Shown here: positions 47,822 through 57,956 of the stretch, piece after piece
How positions within the stretch are numbered: position 1 is the stretch's first letter
Layout: each line of letters starts with the position of its first letter
Source: Gnetum montanum
Lineage: Eukaryota > Streptophyta > Gnetopsida > Gnetales > Gnetaceae
Assembly: GCA_015680685.1 (NCBI GenBank)
Contig: MNCI01016599.1
Span: 738,757 to 802,756, forward strand
Length of the DNA stretch: 64,000 bases
Direction: 5' to 3'
Position numbers and translations under genes: made by a program
The notes under the pieces: model-generated
Databases searched by the model: none
What the model was told of the DNA's origin: nothing
What the model saw: the letters and a program-made list of their open reading frames with translations, nothing else

Positions 47822-47908
47822 GGTTTTATAGACACAATATCACATATGTGCTAGCATGAACTTGATATCACATTGGACCTGATATTAGGTACCCAATATT
47901 GTGTCCCT
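47822..47908 (-). promoter_or_regulatory. Internal LTR-like promoter module of E2 ORF2
   Basis: Read on the reverse strand: ACACAATATTGGGTACC, AATATCAGG, GTGATATCAAG, ACATATGTGATATTGTG, then the TATA box GTCTATAAAACC (47820-47831). The E2 LTR has the same arrangement (CCAGTATTGGGTACTCG, GCGATATCATAG, ACGATATCATG, then CCTATAAATATAGC). The shared TATTGGGTAC block suggests common origin. Confidence 0.65.
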
Positions 47909-49325
47909 TCCAAAATAGGGTACTTGGAAAAATTGATAAATTTTTGAGTCTTCATGGCCAAAAAGGAAGGATTTAAGGGAAATTTGAAAGATGTGGGATA
48001 ATGTAAAGTGGTCATTAGGGCATTGAAAGTGTAATGAAGTGGAATTATACAATGAAGTTCTAAAATAGGATGAGGAAAAAGGACATGTAGTGGTGCATAA
48101 GAATGTTTGGGTTGAAATGATGATAAAGGAAAGAATAAATTCAGCAGTGTAGTACTCGGAGGGTGTGAGATGATGTGGTGGTGTGCAATAAGTACAGATT
48201 ACAAAAGTTACACAAGTGGATCCTCCCCAAAGTAGGTTCCAACCTATCATGCCCTTGCATAACCACACCTTAAAATTTTTGTAGGCACTAGAAGGGTTAA
48301 ATGTAATCCACATTGATGCAACAAACCAAACACATGTTAAATACCACTGTGATGAGGTATGAAATCTATGCCATGTAAGAAACAAGTTAGAAATACCTAG
48401 ACATTGGGGGGAGATGAATCATAGAAGGGATTGCAGAGATTAGGATGTGAGGTAACCTACCTTGGGCATAATGAATCCTAATTGTGGGGCATGATTAAGG
48501 TCTCATTAGCCTTTCACTCCAAAATCAAGACCAAGTCCATACCTCTAATTAGTGACATTGCATTGTTTCATCCAATGATAGACAACCATAAGAGCATCAT
48601 GACAGCAAGGCATACAATAACTTGGCATTTTGTCCAAGGGAGGAGTGATTTGAATTTCTCTATGGCACATTATTTTTGATCTTTTCTTTATTATTTTTCT
48701 TCTTTCTTTTCTCCCTTTTTTTTCTCTTCATCTAGTTGCTTTGGCACTTTGTCATTTTCAATGGTGAGTCGGAGGAGCCACCAAACTTTAGGCACAGGTG
48801 CATGTCTTTCCAGTTGGACCCTCTAGAATACCATTGAGTTTCTTTATTTAGTGCCTTTATTACTCTTACTTCCATTTTTCGTTATATCTACAAGGATTTT
48901 AGTACAACCAAACTACATGATAGCACATATAGATGTCACGAAAGAGAATCCACAAGTTCCCTTGATGTCACATCCTAGCCATTCCCTTTTAGTTCATCAT
49001 TTTTCACTCTGGGCACAATGACTACAAAGTTACTTTCAAGTTTTAATAATGACAAGAATATCATCGTACCTAGAGTAGAACCTCTTATTAGTAGAATGGG
49101 TCAGTGGATGTTGTGGGCTCACTATCCAAATAATTAGTCAATTGTAACTTGATAGTAGAGAACAAAACCTCAATTGACAAGTCACATGAGTATTTTATTC
49201 ATAGATGAGATTACCCTCAAAAAGATAAAAGAACATATTGAAAGATGAAAAATTAGAAAATAAAAATTGGGAAACAAAAAATTATAAAACCAAAGAAAAT
49301 GAAAAACATTTACTAACTCTACTTG
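47909..49325 (-). other. E2 gag-to-ORF2 spacer
   Basis: No pol motif on either strand. The part near 48200-48270 (ATGCAAGGGCATG and GGATCCACTTG on the reverse strand) resembles E3 near 61600-61650, so the region upstream of the internal promoter is also shared. A 166-codon open frame at 47885-48385 has no family motif. Confidence 0.5.
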
Positions 49326-51694
49326 TTAGAATGATGGGTATCCCCCATGACTAAACCTTGGATCATGGCAAGAATTAATAAATGAAAAGTTTGGATCCAT
49401 GCATGTTGGAAATATTGGGGTCTGGTCATATCCAAACCACTGGGTATATTTTGATGTGGTGGTAGGAATGTACCCAAATTGAGGTTTACACACTTGATTA
49501 AAGTAGGCATAGTAGGGAAGATTATAAGATGTGGTCATGTGATAAGGAGCTAACCCACTATGGCACCCATGACCATAAGATGGTATGGAAGGATCGATAT
49601 GCCTCTTTATGTTGTCATATTCATTGGGCTGCATGGTTGTTGGAGTGTTGATTGATGACCCAAATAAGATAATAGGAGGCATTGAGTTTGAAGAAGAAGG
49701 TGCATCATAGTGCTAGGCTTGTGCTAAGTTGGAGAATGCAGTGGTTTTAGAACCATGATGTCTCTTTCTATGGTCATGCCTAAAGAAAGGATGCTTTTGA
49801 CATTATAGAGGACTTCCACTGCTATTGACAGGAGTAGCACAAGTAATGTTTGTGGTTTGGTGCTGTGGTGCAAAACCTTTTGGTACAACTAGTGGCAATG
49901 TAGAAGAGGATGAAGAATGAGAATATTGAGGGCAAGAAGAAGTTTAAGGAACATGAGGTGGTGATCCCATGGGAGAGGAGATGGGTTAATAGTACTCAGG
50001 AGAATGATAATGATGAGGTGAAATAGGGGATGTCAATTTGGTTTGAGAAACAAGATGTTGAACATAATAAGCACTTGGTGTTGAGGCATATGATGGTTGA
50101 GGCCAGTTTGACGATGGTCTCTCCCACGACTAGGGATTTCACCATTGTTGTTTAACACAATACTTGTGTATGAGATCCAGATGTAGCATTTTCCCCTAAT
50201 GCTCATGTAGATGTAAAAAGATTTGGCATTGGTCATTGGGGTGATTGTATAGGAAAACATCACATTGATATTTCTGATTTGTAGTTGGGCTCCTATTCTT
50301 ATTTCCTTCAGCCTTTCCTTTCGATCATCGAATGATGCTTTATCCTGTTTCTTGGCTTGACACCCTTTGTTTGTTCTTGATGTCAGAGTGATTGTGTGTG
50401 TTTTTACTTCCAATAATATTTTCATATTCTCCACATTTTCATGTACCCAATACCCTCATCTTATTAATGTTTACCTCAATTTCATCTAGTGATTTTAGTA
50501 TTGGCAAAGATGAAGATGGTTCCACCTCCTCAAGGTGAGTTGATTTCTCCTCTTCATGATTATGGACCTTTGTTACTTTAAGAGTTTGTTCCTATAGAGA
50601 TCTTTCAACATTCTCCCATTTGGTTATTTCTCCTTCTCCTTTTGCTACCCATTTAATAAGCACTTTGAATTGTTGGGTTCATAGTTCATACAGTTGCCTT
50701 GGGGCATACATCCCTAGGCTCTCTCTTGTTTCATTACAGAGCCCATTCATGATGTGATACATTAGCCTTTCCTCGGAGAACCCATGGCCTAGGCATTTGT
50801 TTAACAACAAGTAATATCTTTCTAAGGTCATGTCCAAGGGTTCATGTTAACTTTGTTTCCACTCTTGGATTTGTCTCCTCAAGGCTGACACTCTTGCATA
50901 GGTTTGATATCTTTCATTGAAGAGTTCTACCATTGTTAGCCAACAACAAATTGATTTTAGCTTTAAAGACCTATATCACACTTTTGATTGGCCAATGAGT
51001 GTTATAGGAAAGAGATTAAGTCTTTGCCACCCATTATCAATATTGTTCCATGCATAGGCATTGTAGAAGGCTTGTAAATGATGTTGCAAATCTAAATCAT
51101 AGCCTCCTAAAAACTTGGGAAAGTTGTTTAAATCAAGATTTGCTAGATGGTTTTCCTTACAATGCCTTTGGGATATTTGAATAGCCTCTTGTATATGCAT
51201 TAGGCTCTTAGTGTCCAGTAGGGGTTCATCGTCACTAAGTAGGTTGTATGTTTATGAGTTGGGATGATGTTGCCTTTGTTCATGTTGGCATTCCTAACTT
51301 TGTCTGTGGGTTCAATTTTTATTTCTATGCCAACCCCTTGAGAAATAGAATCTATTTCATGACCTGACATTAAAGGAGTAGAGGAAGAAAAGGAATTGGA
51401 AGACTCATGATGACTTATGTAAGTCTCCCAATCATCCCTTGATGTACTCTTGCTAATCATTGAGAAGGTCCTAGGCCTTATTGGCCCCCTCATTCTATGG
51501 GATGTCCCATCCTCACTAGAGGTGTTTGAGTTTGATGAAAAAAGTCCTTGAGTATCATTGGGGTATCCATAAACATATGAAACTCTTGCATAAGATTGAG
51601 TACTCCATACTTCGTCATCTTCATAAATTGCATTGGTTCTCTAATGAATTGCCTCGCTAATTGTTGCATTAACATTATCTTGTGAGAGAGACAT
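49326..51694 (-). pseudogene. E2 gag
   Basis: The reverse strand starts with an ATG at 51694 (MSLSQDNVNATISEAIHQR). The capsid-type core reads LDLNNFPKFLGGYDLDLQHH, FYNAYAWNNIDNGWQRL, VELFNERYQTYARVSALRR, RYYLLLNKCLGHGFSEERL. It parallels E1 gag residue by residue (FEGRYKVDLQNHL, NKQIQGWKQG-like). The C-terminal part is Tyr/Pro/His-rich and ends at 49326. Stops and frameshifts are scattered. No protease follows. Confidence 0.8.
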
Positions 51695-51808
51695 TGTTGT
51701 GAATTGTGTGTGACTTAATTGAAATTAATTTCCTTTTTGAAAGATATATCATTAATACTTTGTTACAAAGATCTTGTATGATATAACTAATCTAGATAAC
51801 TAGAACCA

Positions 51809-51828
51809 TCCTTGGCAACAGTTCCAAT
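51809..51828 (-). promoter_or_regulatory. E2 primer-binding site, Asp-tRNA type (decayed)
   Basis: Reverse strand ATTGGAACTGTTGCCAAGGA follows the LTR end. It keeps the TGG...GTTGCC..GGA frame of the Asp-tRNA site. Confidence 0.65.
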
Positions 51829-52665
51829 TATGAGTAGTGAAATACCCCTACACTCAACCATACGAATATGAGCGTGTATGCACGATCTAGTCAAACTCCA
51901 CATATGGGCTAGTTGTGGCACCTAAACAATTATATGTTGATCGCAGTTCACTTTCTTCCCACCTAGACTAGTATTTATGTTGTTATGTATGGTTTAGTCT
52001 AGAGTGAGGTGTATGATGTGATTTCTAAAACTAGGCTACTCCTAGAGACAATGAGAAATAATATTGATTAAGCTAATAAGAAATATGAAGTAAAATCTAA
52101 AATAACCTAAGTGCAATGAGCATCCATCCTTAATCATTCGTACTCATCTTGGACCTCATGTACTACCTTTGGGATTACCAAGTGCACATTACTTAAGCAC
52201 TTCTTGATACACTACTGGGTTACCAAGTAGTTACACTTAAATGTTCATGATTAAGACGTACTCATTCTGCATTAATAATAGAAATAATAAATAATGATAA
52301 AGAAATATTAACTAATAAAATAATAAATAATAAATAATAATTAGATAATTTAAAACTAAGTAAATGCTATAATGATGGAGTAATCTCGATCTTTATTGTT
52401 GATTATGTGCATGTCCAAGTACGTCACACTAGAATAAAGGTTTTGTACAATTACAAACATCACACTGTGGTCATGCACTAAAAATTAACTAAAAACTAAC
52501 AAAAAGACTTGACCCTAAAGACTTACCGAAATACTCTCTTCTTGTGCACTTGAGTGCTATATTTATAGGCTAACATAGGAATCACAATATCATTATCCAG
52601 GCTATGATATCACATACGCAATATCGAGTATCCAATATCAGGGCTTGGCAAACCATGATTCATCA
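51829..52665 (-). repeat. E2 5' LTR (right copy)
   Basis: It matches 43435-44297 (for example CCTAGACTAGTATTTA and GTTTAGTCTAGAGTGAGGTG). GATATC-type palindromes lie at 52587-52640. Confidence 0.9.
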
Positions 52666-52670
52666 GCCTC
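52666..52670 (+). repeat. E2 target-site duplication (right copy, GCCTC)
   Basis: Identical to 43430-43434. Confidence 0.88.
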
Positions 52671-53184
52671 AAATGGGCTCTTTCCAATAATAACATGAAA
52701 GGCATTATTGTAGGAAAATTCAACATGACATAACAAATTCTCCCACCTAATGGGTTGTCCTTCACACAAACATCTTAAAATATTAAGAAAATATTTGTTG
52801 ACCATCTCAGTTTGAGCATCAGAATGTAGATGATATGCACTAGAAAATTTTAACTTTATCCCAAAAATATTCCAAAGGAACCCTTAAAAATGAACGGTAA
52901 ACTTGGATTTTTTTATCACTAAAAATATTTGAAGGAATTTCATGTAACCTTATAACATGCTAGAAAAATAAATTTGCAATATGAGATGCATCACTCACCT
53001 TCTTACATGGATTAAAGTATTCCATCTTGAAGAATCTATCCATGATCATAAAGATAGCATTATTTACATTTTTTATCTTTATAATGTCACTTACAAAGGC
53101 CATTGAAACACTTTTTAAAGGTCCTTTAAGAATTGGCAAAGGCATATAATGCCCATCAACTCCTTTGCCTTTAATTTCTAACAT
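52671..53184 (-). pseudogene. C1 integrase core (continues at 43429)
   Basis: The reverse strand reads GHYMPLPILKGPLKSVSMAF (first catalytic Asp region degraded to AFV), AIFMIMDRFFKMEYFNPCKK and ASHIANLFF. After a stop-rich stretch it gives KFSSAYHLHSDAQTEMVNKY, NILRCLCEGQP and NAFHVIIGKSPFEA. This is the chromovirus integrase pattern. The reading stops exactly at the E2 TSD. Confidence 0.85.
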
Positions 53185-53219
53185 GTTAAATACTCCTTCA
53201 CAAATTTGGAAGCTTCAAA

Positions 53220-54850
53220 GATTATTCTAAGCTAAAAATAGTGCTTAACCACAATTTTCAATATCTTATCTTTGTCCATGTGACTTGTCATACCACTATA
53301 ATATTTTTAAGCAAAATATTTCTTCTAAAATCACAACTGGAAATACAAGCCTTTCTATTCTTGAACAACAATTTCTTTTGAATGTGATAGTTCCTTCATT
53401 GATCTCTAAGACTCCTCCAAACCTTCCAAAAATCTAAATCATGTCCATAAAAATTAAGAATATAATTCATATCTTTCACATGAGGAATTTTGAGATTTTC
53501 CACATGCATCCTAAATAATGCATCTACTACCATATTGACTTTCTCACTCTTGTGTTTAAGCACAAAATTGAACTCCTATAATTCTATCATCCACTTCATG
53601 AGTTTAGCACTCAACTTCTTTTGGGACTTAAGAAATTGAAGTTCTTTATGTTAGTCACCAAGGTAAACTCCTTGGGCAATAAATAATTCTTTCAATTCTT
53701 GATTGCTTAAAGAATAGCATATAATTCCTTCTCATGCACATTGTATCTCTTCCTTGACTTATTCAATTTTTCTTAAAAGAAAGTAAGTATTCCTTTTTGT
53801 AAAAGCACCCATCAAATGGAAAGTCTACTTTCATCCACCTTCACTTGAAAAAGCTTATGGAAATTTGGTATTACAAGCATTGCTTCACTTGCTATTTTTT
53901 TCCTTAAAAAAGTTATAATTTCTTTGGGTTTTATCAACCCATCTATAATCTTTTAAGAAAAGCAAACCTAGGTCATGATGTACCATTGTGATTTTTATAA
54001 ACCCTTTTTAAAAACCTACAAACCAAGAAATGATCTCACCTCCCCAATATTTTTAGGAGTTGGACAATCTCTAATAGCCTTCACCTTGGTAGCTTTCATG
54101 CAAATTTAGTTTTTATAAATCACATGTCCTAAGTATATGATCTCTCATTTGAAGAAATGACTCTTTTTCATGTTGATAATCAAATTTTCCTTCTCTAAAT
54201 TAAGACACATACTTATCAAATCTTCCAAGTGCTCCTCCTCATTGGATTGTACACCAAAATATCATCAAAGATGGTAATGCAATAGTTACAAATAAAATCC
54301 TTGAGAACATCATGCATCAATCTCATGAATATACTAGGAGCATTTGTGATCTTGGATGGCATCACCAACCACTCAAACAATCCATTAAGTATTTTGAAAG
54401 TGGTCTTCCATTCATCACTAGGCCTAATTCAAATTTGATGATGCCCACTCTTCAAATCAATTTTACTAAAAATATTTGCATTGATAAGGACATTAAGAAT
54501 ATCATTCATTCTTAGAATAGGAAATTTGTACCTCATTGTTATCTTATTCATAGCCCTTGAATCAATGCACATCCTCCATTTATCACTATTCTTCTTTGGT
54601 ACAAGCATTATTGGAATTGCATAAGGAGATACTAACTCATTGACAAAGCCATTTGTAAGTAGCTCCTCTACTTATCTTTTTAATTCAACCCTGCGATTTG
54701 GTGCCATCTAGTATGCTCTCTTATTTGGAATTGTAGCACTAGTAATAAATTCTATTTGGTGTTGAACATTCCTCATTAGTTATAGTCCATCCAATTCCAC
54801 CTTAAATACATTAGGGAATTGCTCTTTTAGGCCTAGTATACTTGCTAGAA
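53220..54850 (-). pseudogene. C1 reverse transcriptase and RNase H
   Basis: The reverse strand shows [83 protein letters not shown] and [10 protein letters not shown], which keeps both catalytic Asp residues. The RNase H part (53900-53220) is heavily frameshifted but keeps fragments such as FFKVKVDESRFPFDGCF-like and MRRNYMLFFK. The domain order fits gypsy pol. Confidence 0.8.
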
Positions 54851-55892
54851 GTTTTACCTACATAACATCATAGTTAGAAGAAATAGTTGATACAATAAAA
54901 AATCCAAACCCTATCCCATCATGTTACTTAATGTATTCTCTTTCCCAAGAAGGATTAAAAAGCATTAAGTGAGGTGTGTTGCCTCACTTGTTTAGCAATC
55001 ATAGGAATCAACTCATGAATTCCATCTTCTCTTGCTACACTCCACACATTTCTTACCTTATTAAATTAAGTACTATTATAAAACTCACAAGGTTTCCTAA
55101 TAATTACATTAGTAAAAACAATTGATAACACATCACATGTCATAAAATCATGATAACTCTCAATCTTGAACTTTAAAACACATTATTGTTTTACCTCTTA
55201 AGAGAAATTGTTATCTAACGAATGCATTTTATAGGGTCTAGGATGAGGATATCTTAATAAACCAAAATTAGTAATTAGCTTAGAGGAGATAATATTTTCT
55301 TGTGCTTTTCAATCAATTAAAATATGAATCCATTCCCCACTAATCAAACATCTAGTATTAATTCTAAATAAAGTTTTCATTTTTGAATGGTCTTCTATAT
55401 TCACATTTCCAATAAATTTTTATGAATTCAATTTAGAAACTTTCTTAATTTTGGAAGCATTAGAATTATCTCTTTCAAGAGCTTGAGTTTATCACTCCTA
55501 ATTCTCCAAGTTTTGTACATCCATGCCCTTGATTATCTTTTGAAGTGAACATTCCCGTTATTTATATCCTCACTTTTCATGTTTGAAGCATTGAATCTTG
55601 CATGAGTTTCTATCTTGGCATTTGTTTTCTTTACCTTGGTCCCTCTTGGACTTGCCCTTCTTATTGTCCTTTTCTTGCTTCTTTTCATGGTTGTCCTCTT
55701 TATCTTCAAATTTTGATTTTCATCACTTAGATTTGGATCCCTTATCTTTTTCTTTTGAAGCTTATTTACTCCTACCCCCAAATCCAGTAAGTTTCTTTTC
55801 TACCTTAATTATCAAATCATAAGTCTCATCAAGGTTTTGAGATTTATAAAATGACAACTCCTACTAATAAGCCATCTTTAATGCCTCCTTTT
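54851..55892 (-). pseudogene. C1 gag tail and protease region
   Basis: The reverse-strand open frame 55781-55533 is very basic (KRTTMKRSKKRTIRRASPR) and ends in a degraded zinc-knuckle area (NGNVHFKR). The protease region to 54851 is full of stops, and I cannot point to an active site. Upstream of 55781 a gag fragment (FVGKVIDVIKGGIKDGLLVG-like) runs to the C0 LTR breakpoint. Confidence 0.55.
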
Positions 55893-56852
55893 ATGACATC
55901 AATTACTTTCCTTATAAATTCCAAGGTCATACTATATTATAATGAATTATCTTTGACATTATAAAGATTGATTTTGAAATTGTTTAAGATCACATTACTC
56001 TCTCACCTATTCATATTGCTCAAGTTTAAATTTTTAGTTTTATTCAAATATTATTATTATATAATTTTCTTTCAATCACCATCAAGACTCTCAACTTATT
56101 TTGACTCTCATCACATTCACTAAATTATGTTCTCATCACTTCATCAATATCATTAAGATTAATCATTCACGATAAACTCACTAATTCAATTTATTAATTT
56201 TAGAAGTTCAATTTTCATTAATGATGCAATCATATTTTTCTCATCCTAATTTCACATCAAGTCACTTAAATATTCATATTAAATTGAAAAGCTACTCATG
56301 TTGACATCAATCATAAAGTTTTCTTTAAAATTCAATACCAAATTTCATTAAAAATAAAGTTTTTTATTTCATCATGACATAATCAAACTCATGATCTCAT
56401 TAGTTAACAAACCATTACTCATTATTAGTCTAGATTCAAATACAAGATCACTATCACTCATGAATATAAGCATTCAAAACAACAAACTAGCACAAGTCAA
56501 TCATGATATGTAGTTGACATTTTCATTAAATAATGAATCATGGTCTTATCCCACAATTCATGATCTCCAATCATAACTCATAGTCACTAACCATGACTCG
56601 TGCTCTCTACATTAGAATAAGGAAAAAGCTCCATGATGTGTGAAGAACTCATGGCATGCTTGTGGAATTCTTAGTTTAGTTTATTTTCTTTATTTCTACT
56701 AACCATAACTTGTGTTTCAGTTATGGTCAATAAACCAAGACCTGTGCTATAATATCACGACTCATGGTAAACTAAAATTTCTTCATTTTGCATCAAAATT
56801 TAATCAAAAACTTCAACATTTAGCTAGAAAATTTCATCCTTCAACTACATCA
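55893..56852 (+). repeat. C0 3' LTR, second part
   Basis: It matches 12370-13331, including TAATGAATTA, ACTCTCTC, ATATTATTATTAT, the CATGACTCATGG-like words and the final CAACTACATCA. Confidence 0.8.
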
Positions 56853-56900
56853 GTACTAATACAAAAAAAATCCTTCATACTAAGTTTTGAACACCAACAT

Positions 56901-57717
56901 TGATGAGCAACAAGTACCCCCTATACCCAACCATGCAAATCAAAAGTGTTCACAAGTGATTTGATCAAATTTCATGGACTTTAGCCCTCTAAATGCTAAT
57001 AGTAAAGATAGTGACTTAAGGGTATGATTGTTGTCTTCTTGGTTCTACCTGTGTAAGTACAAGCATATGGTTAAGTGTAACCATGGCACATGATTTCTGT
57101 AATTTTATATTTTTTATCCTAAGTGTAAAACAAGGTGATTAAGTATTAATTAATCTAATAAACTATATAATGTCTTAAGATATTCTCTAATATAAGTATT
57201 TGGTCCCACCTACTATACACATCTTGAACACATTACAACACTACTAAGTTACCAAGTGCTAGCACTACTGGGATTACCAAGCATTAATGTTATGCTCAAG
57301 GTGGTCATACTTATCTGTATTAATTAATCATATTTAATTAACTATGGACATGGAAGTAAATTACATAAATAGTAATGTGAATTAAAGAAAACATTAAATT
57401 ATTTCTAAATGTTGCAAGGTATTTCAAGTAGTTCATCTTTATTACAATCACACCAAAGTGTCTAGGTATATTAGTGCTTGCATAAGGATCCATACACTCC
57501 TTGACTCCTACTACAAGCACTTCAAAAATATTCTAGCTATCATAGAAAAAAATTGTAAGAACTTCTCTAAGATATGGACTTACTAATGTCATAAATGTAG
57601 TGGGTGCATGCATTTATATAGGTAGACTTAGATACCATGTTGACACATCAAATCATGGATTGATGGAGATGCATCAATGCATGCTTGTCGATGCAACCCA
57701 TTGATGATAATTCATCA
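56901..57717 (-). repeat. E3 3' LTR
   Basis: Reverse strand begins TGATGAATTATC. TGATGCATCA-type palindromes (57655-57700) precede the TATA box CCTATATAAATG (57611-57622). Its forward-strand left end, CCCTATACCCAACCATGCAAAT, parallels the E2 LTR. Confidence 0.8.
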
Positions 57718-57730
57718 TACCTCCATGATT
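57718..57730 (-). promoter_or_regulatory. E3 polypurine tract
   Basis: Reverse strand AATCATGGAGGTA directly precedes TGATGAATTATC. Confidence 0.65.
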
Positions 57731-57956
57731 GATTGAAAAGTCATCCTCAAGTGAACAAAAAGAGGATCATGCTTCTTACAAAATTTGGGAGGATATAGAA
57801 TCATTGATTGAATAATTGACTCAAAAACTAATACTAAGTGTCCAAGTGTATGGATTAACAATGATTACAAAAATGGATGTTCATGAAATAAAAATTGAAT
57901 ATCTTTATAAAAATTGATAGCTAGAAATCCTATGATAGGAAAAGATAAGAAGAAGA

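Larger units (their letters stand above)
43435..52665 (-). mobile_element. Ty3/gypsy-type element E2: gag plus ORF2, no pol
   Basis: LTRs 43435-44297 and 51829-52665 are flanked by TSD GCCTC. On the reverse strand: 5' LTR, Asp-tRNA-like primer site, gag (51694-49326), a spacer, an internal palindrome/TATA module (47908-47822), ORF2 (47281-44486), polypurine tract and 3' LTR. No protease, RT or integrase motifs are visible in the 7.5 kb interior. It looks non-autonomous, with E3-like elements as possible helpers, because gag, ORF2, tract and LTR ends are shared. Confidence 0.85.
42108..55892 (-). mobile_element. Chromovirus (chromodomain Ty3/gypsy) C1, 5' truncated, split by E2
   Basis: On the reverse strand the order is gag tail (55892-55500), protease region, RT/RNase H (about 54850-53220), integrase (53184-52671 continuing at 43434) and chromodomain (about 43000-42880), then an LTR-like end (42108-42850). 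No 5' LTR separates gag from the C0 LTR sequence at 55893, so the 5' end is lost. E2 inserted in the integrase with TSD GCCTC, splitting SPFEA from NYDFYPKMV. A chromodomain after integrase defines chromoviruses, which tend to target particular chromatin. Confidence 0.8.
12150..56852 (+). mobile_element. Ty1/copia LTR retrotransposon C0, expanded by nested insertions
   Basis: The order on the forward strand is: 5' LTR (12150-13331), gag (13375-14236 continuing at 37902), protease (to about 38165), integrase tail and reverse transcriptase (38591-39815), RNase H (41352-41880), polypurine tract, and a split 3' LTR (41903-42107 plus 55893-56852). E1, a solo LTR and C1 (itself carrying E2) interrupt it. 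Removing E1 with one TSD copy restores the gag zinc knuckle reading, and removing C1 restores an LTR of about 1165 bp against 1182 bp for the 5' LTR. Gag-PR-INT-RT order and RT motifs show copia. All coding parts carry stops, so it is dead. The integrase core is missing, replaced by a palindrome-rich stretch at 38166-38590. Confidence 0.85.

Noticed and set aside
47885-48385. 166-codon reverse-strand frame upstream of the E2 internal promoter
   Set aside because: Phe/Ser/Thr/Cys-rich with no family match; the E3 counterpart region is not open over the same length.
12145-56857. Target-site duplication of C0
   Set aside because: The flanks TTAAC and GTACT do not match; the site has decayed or one end is misplaced by a few bases.
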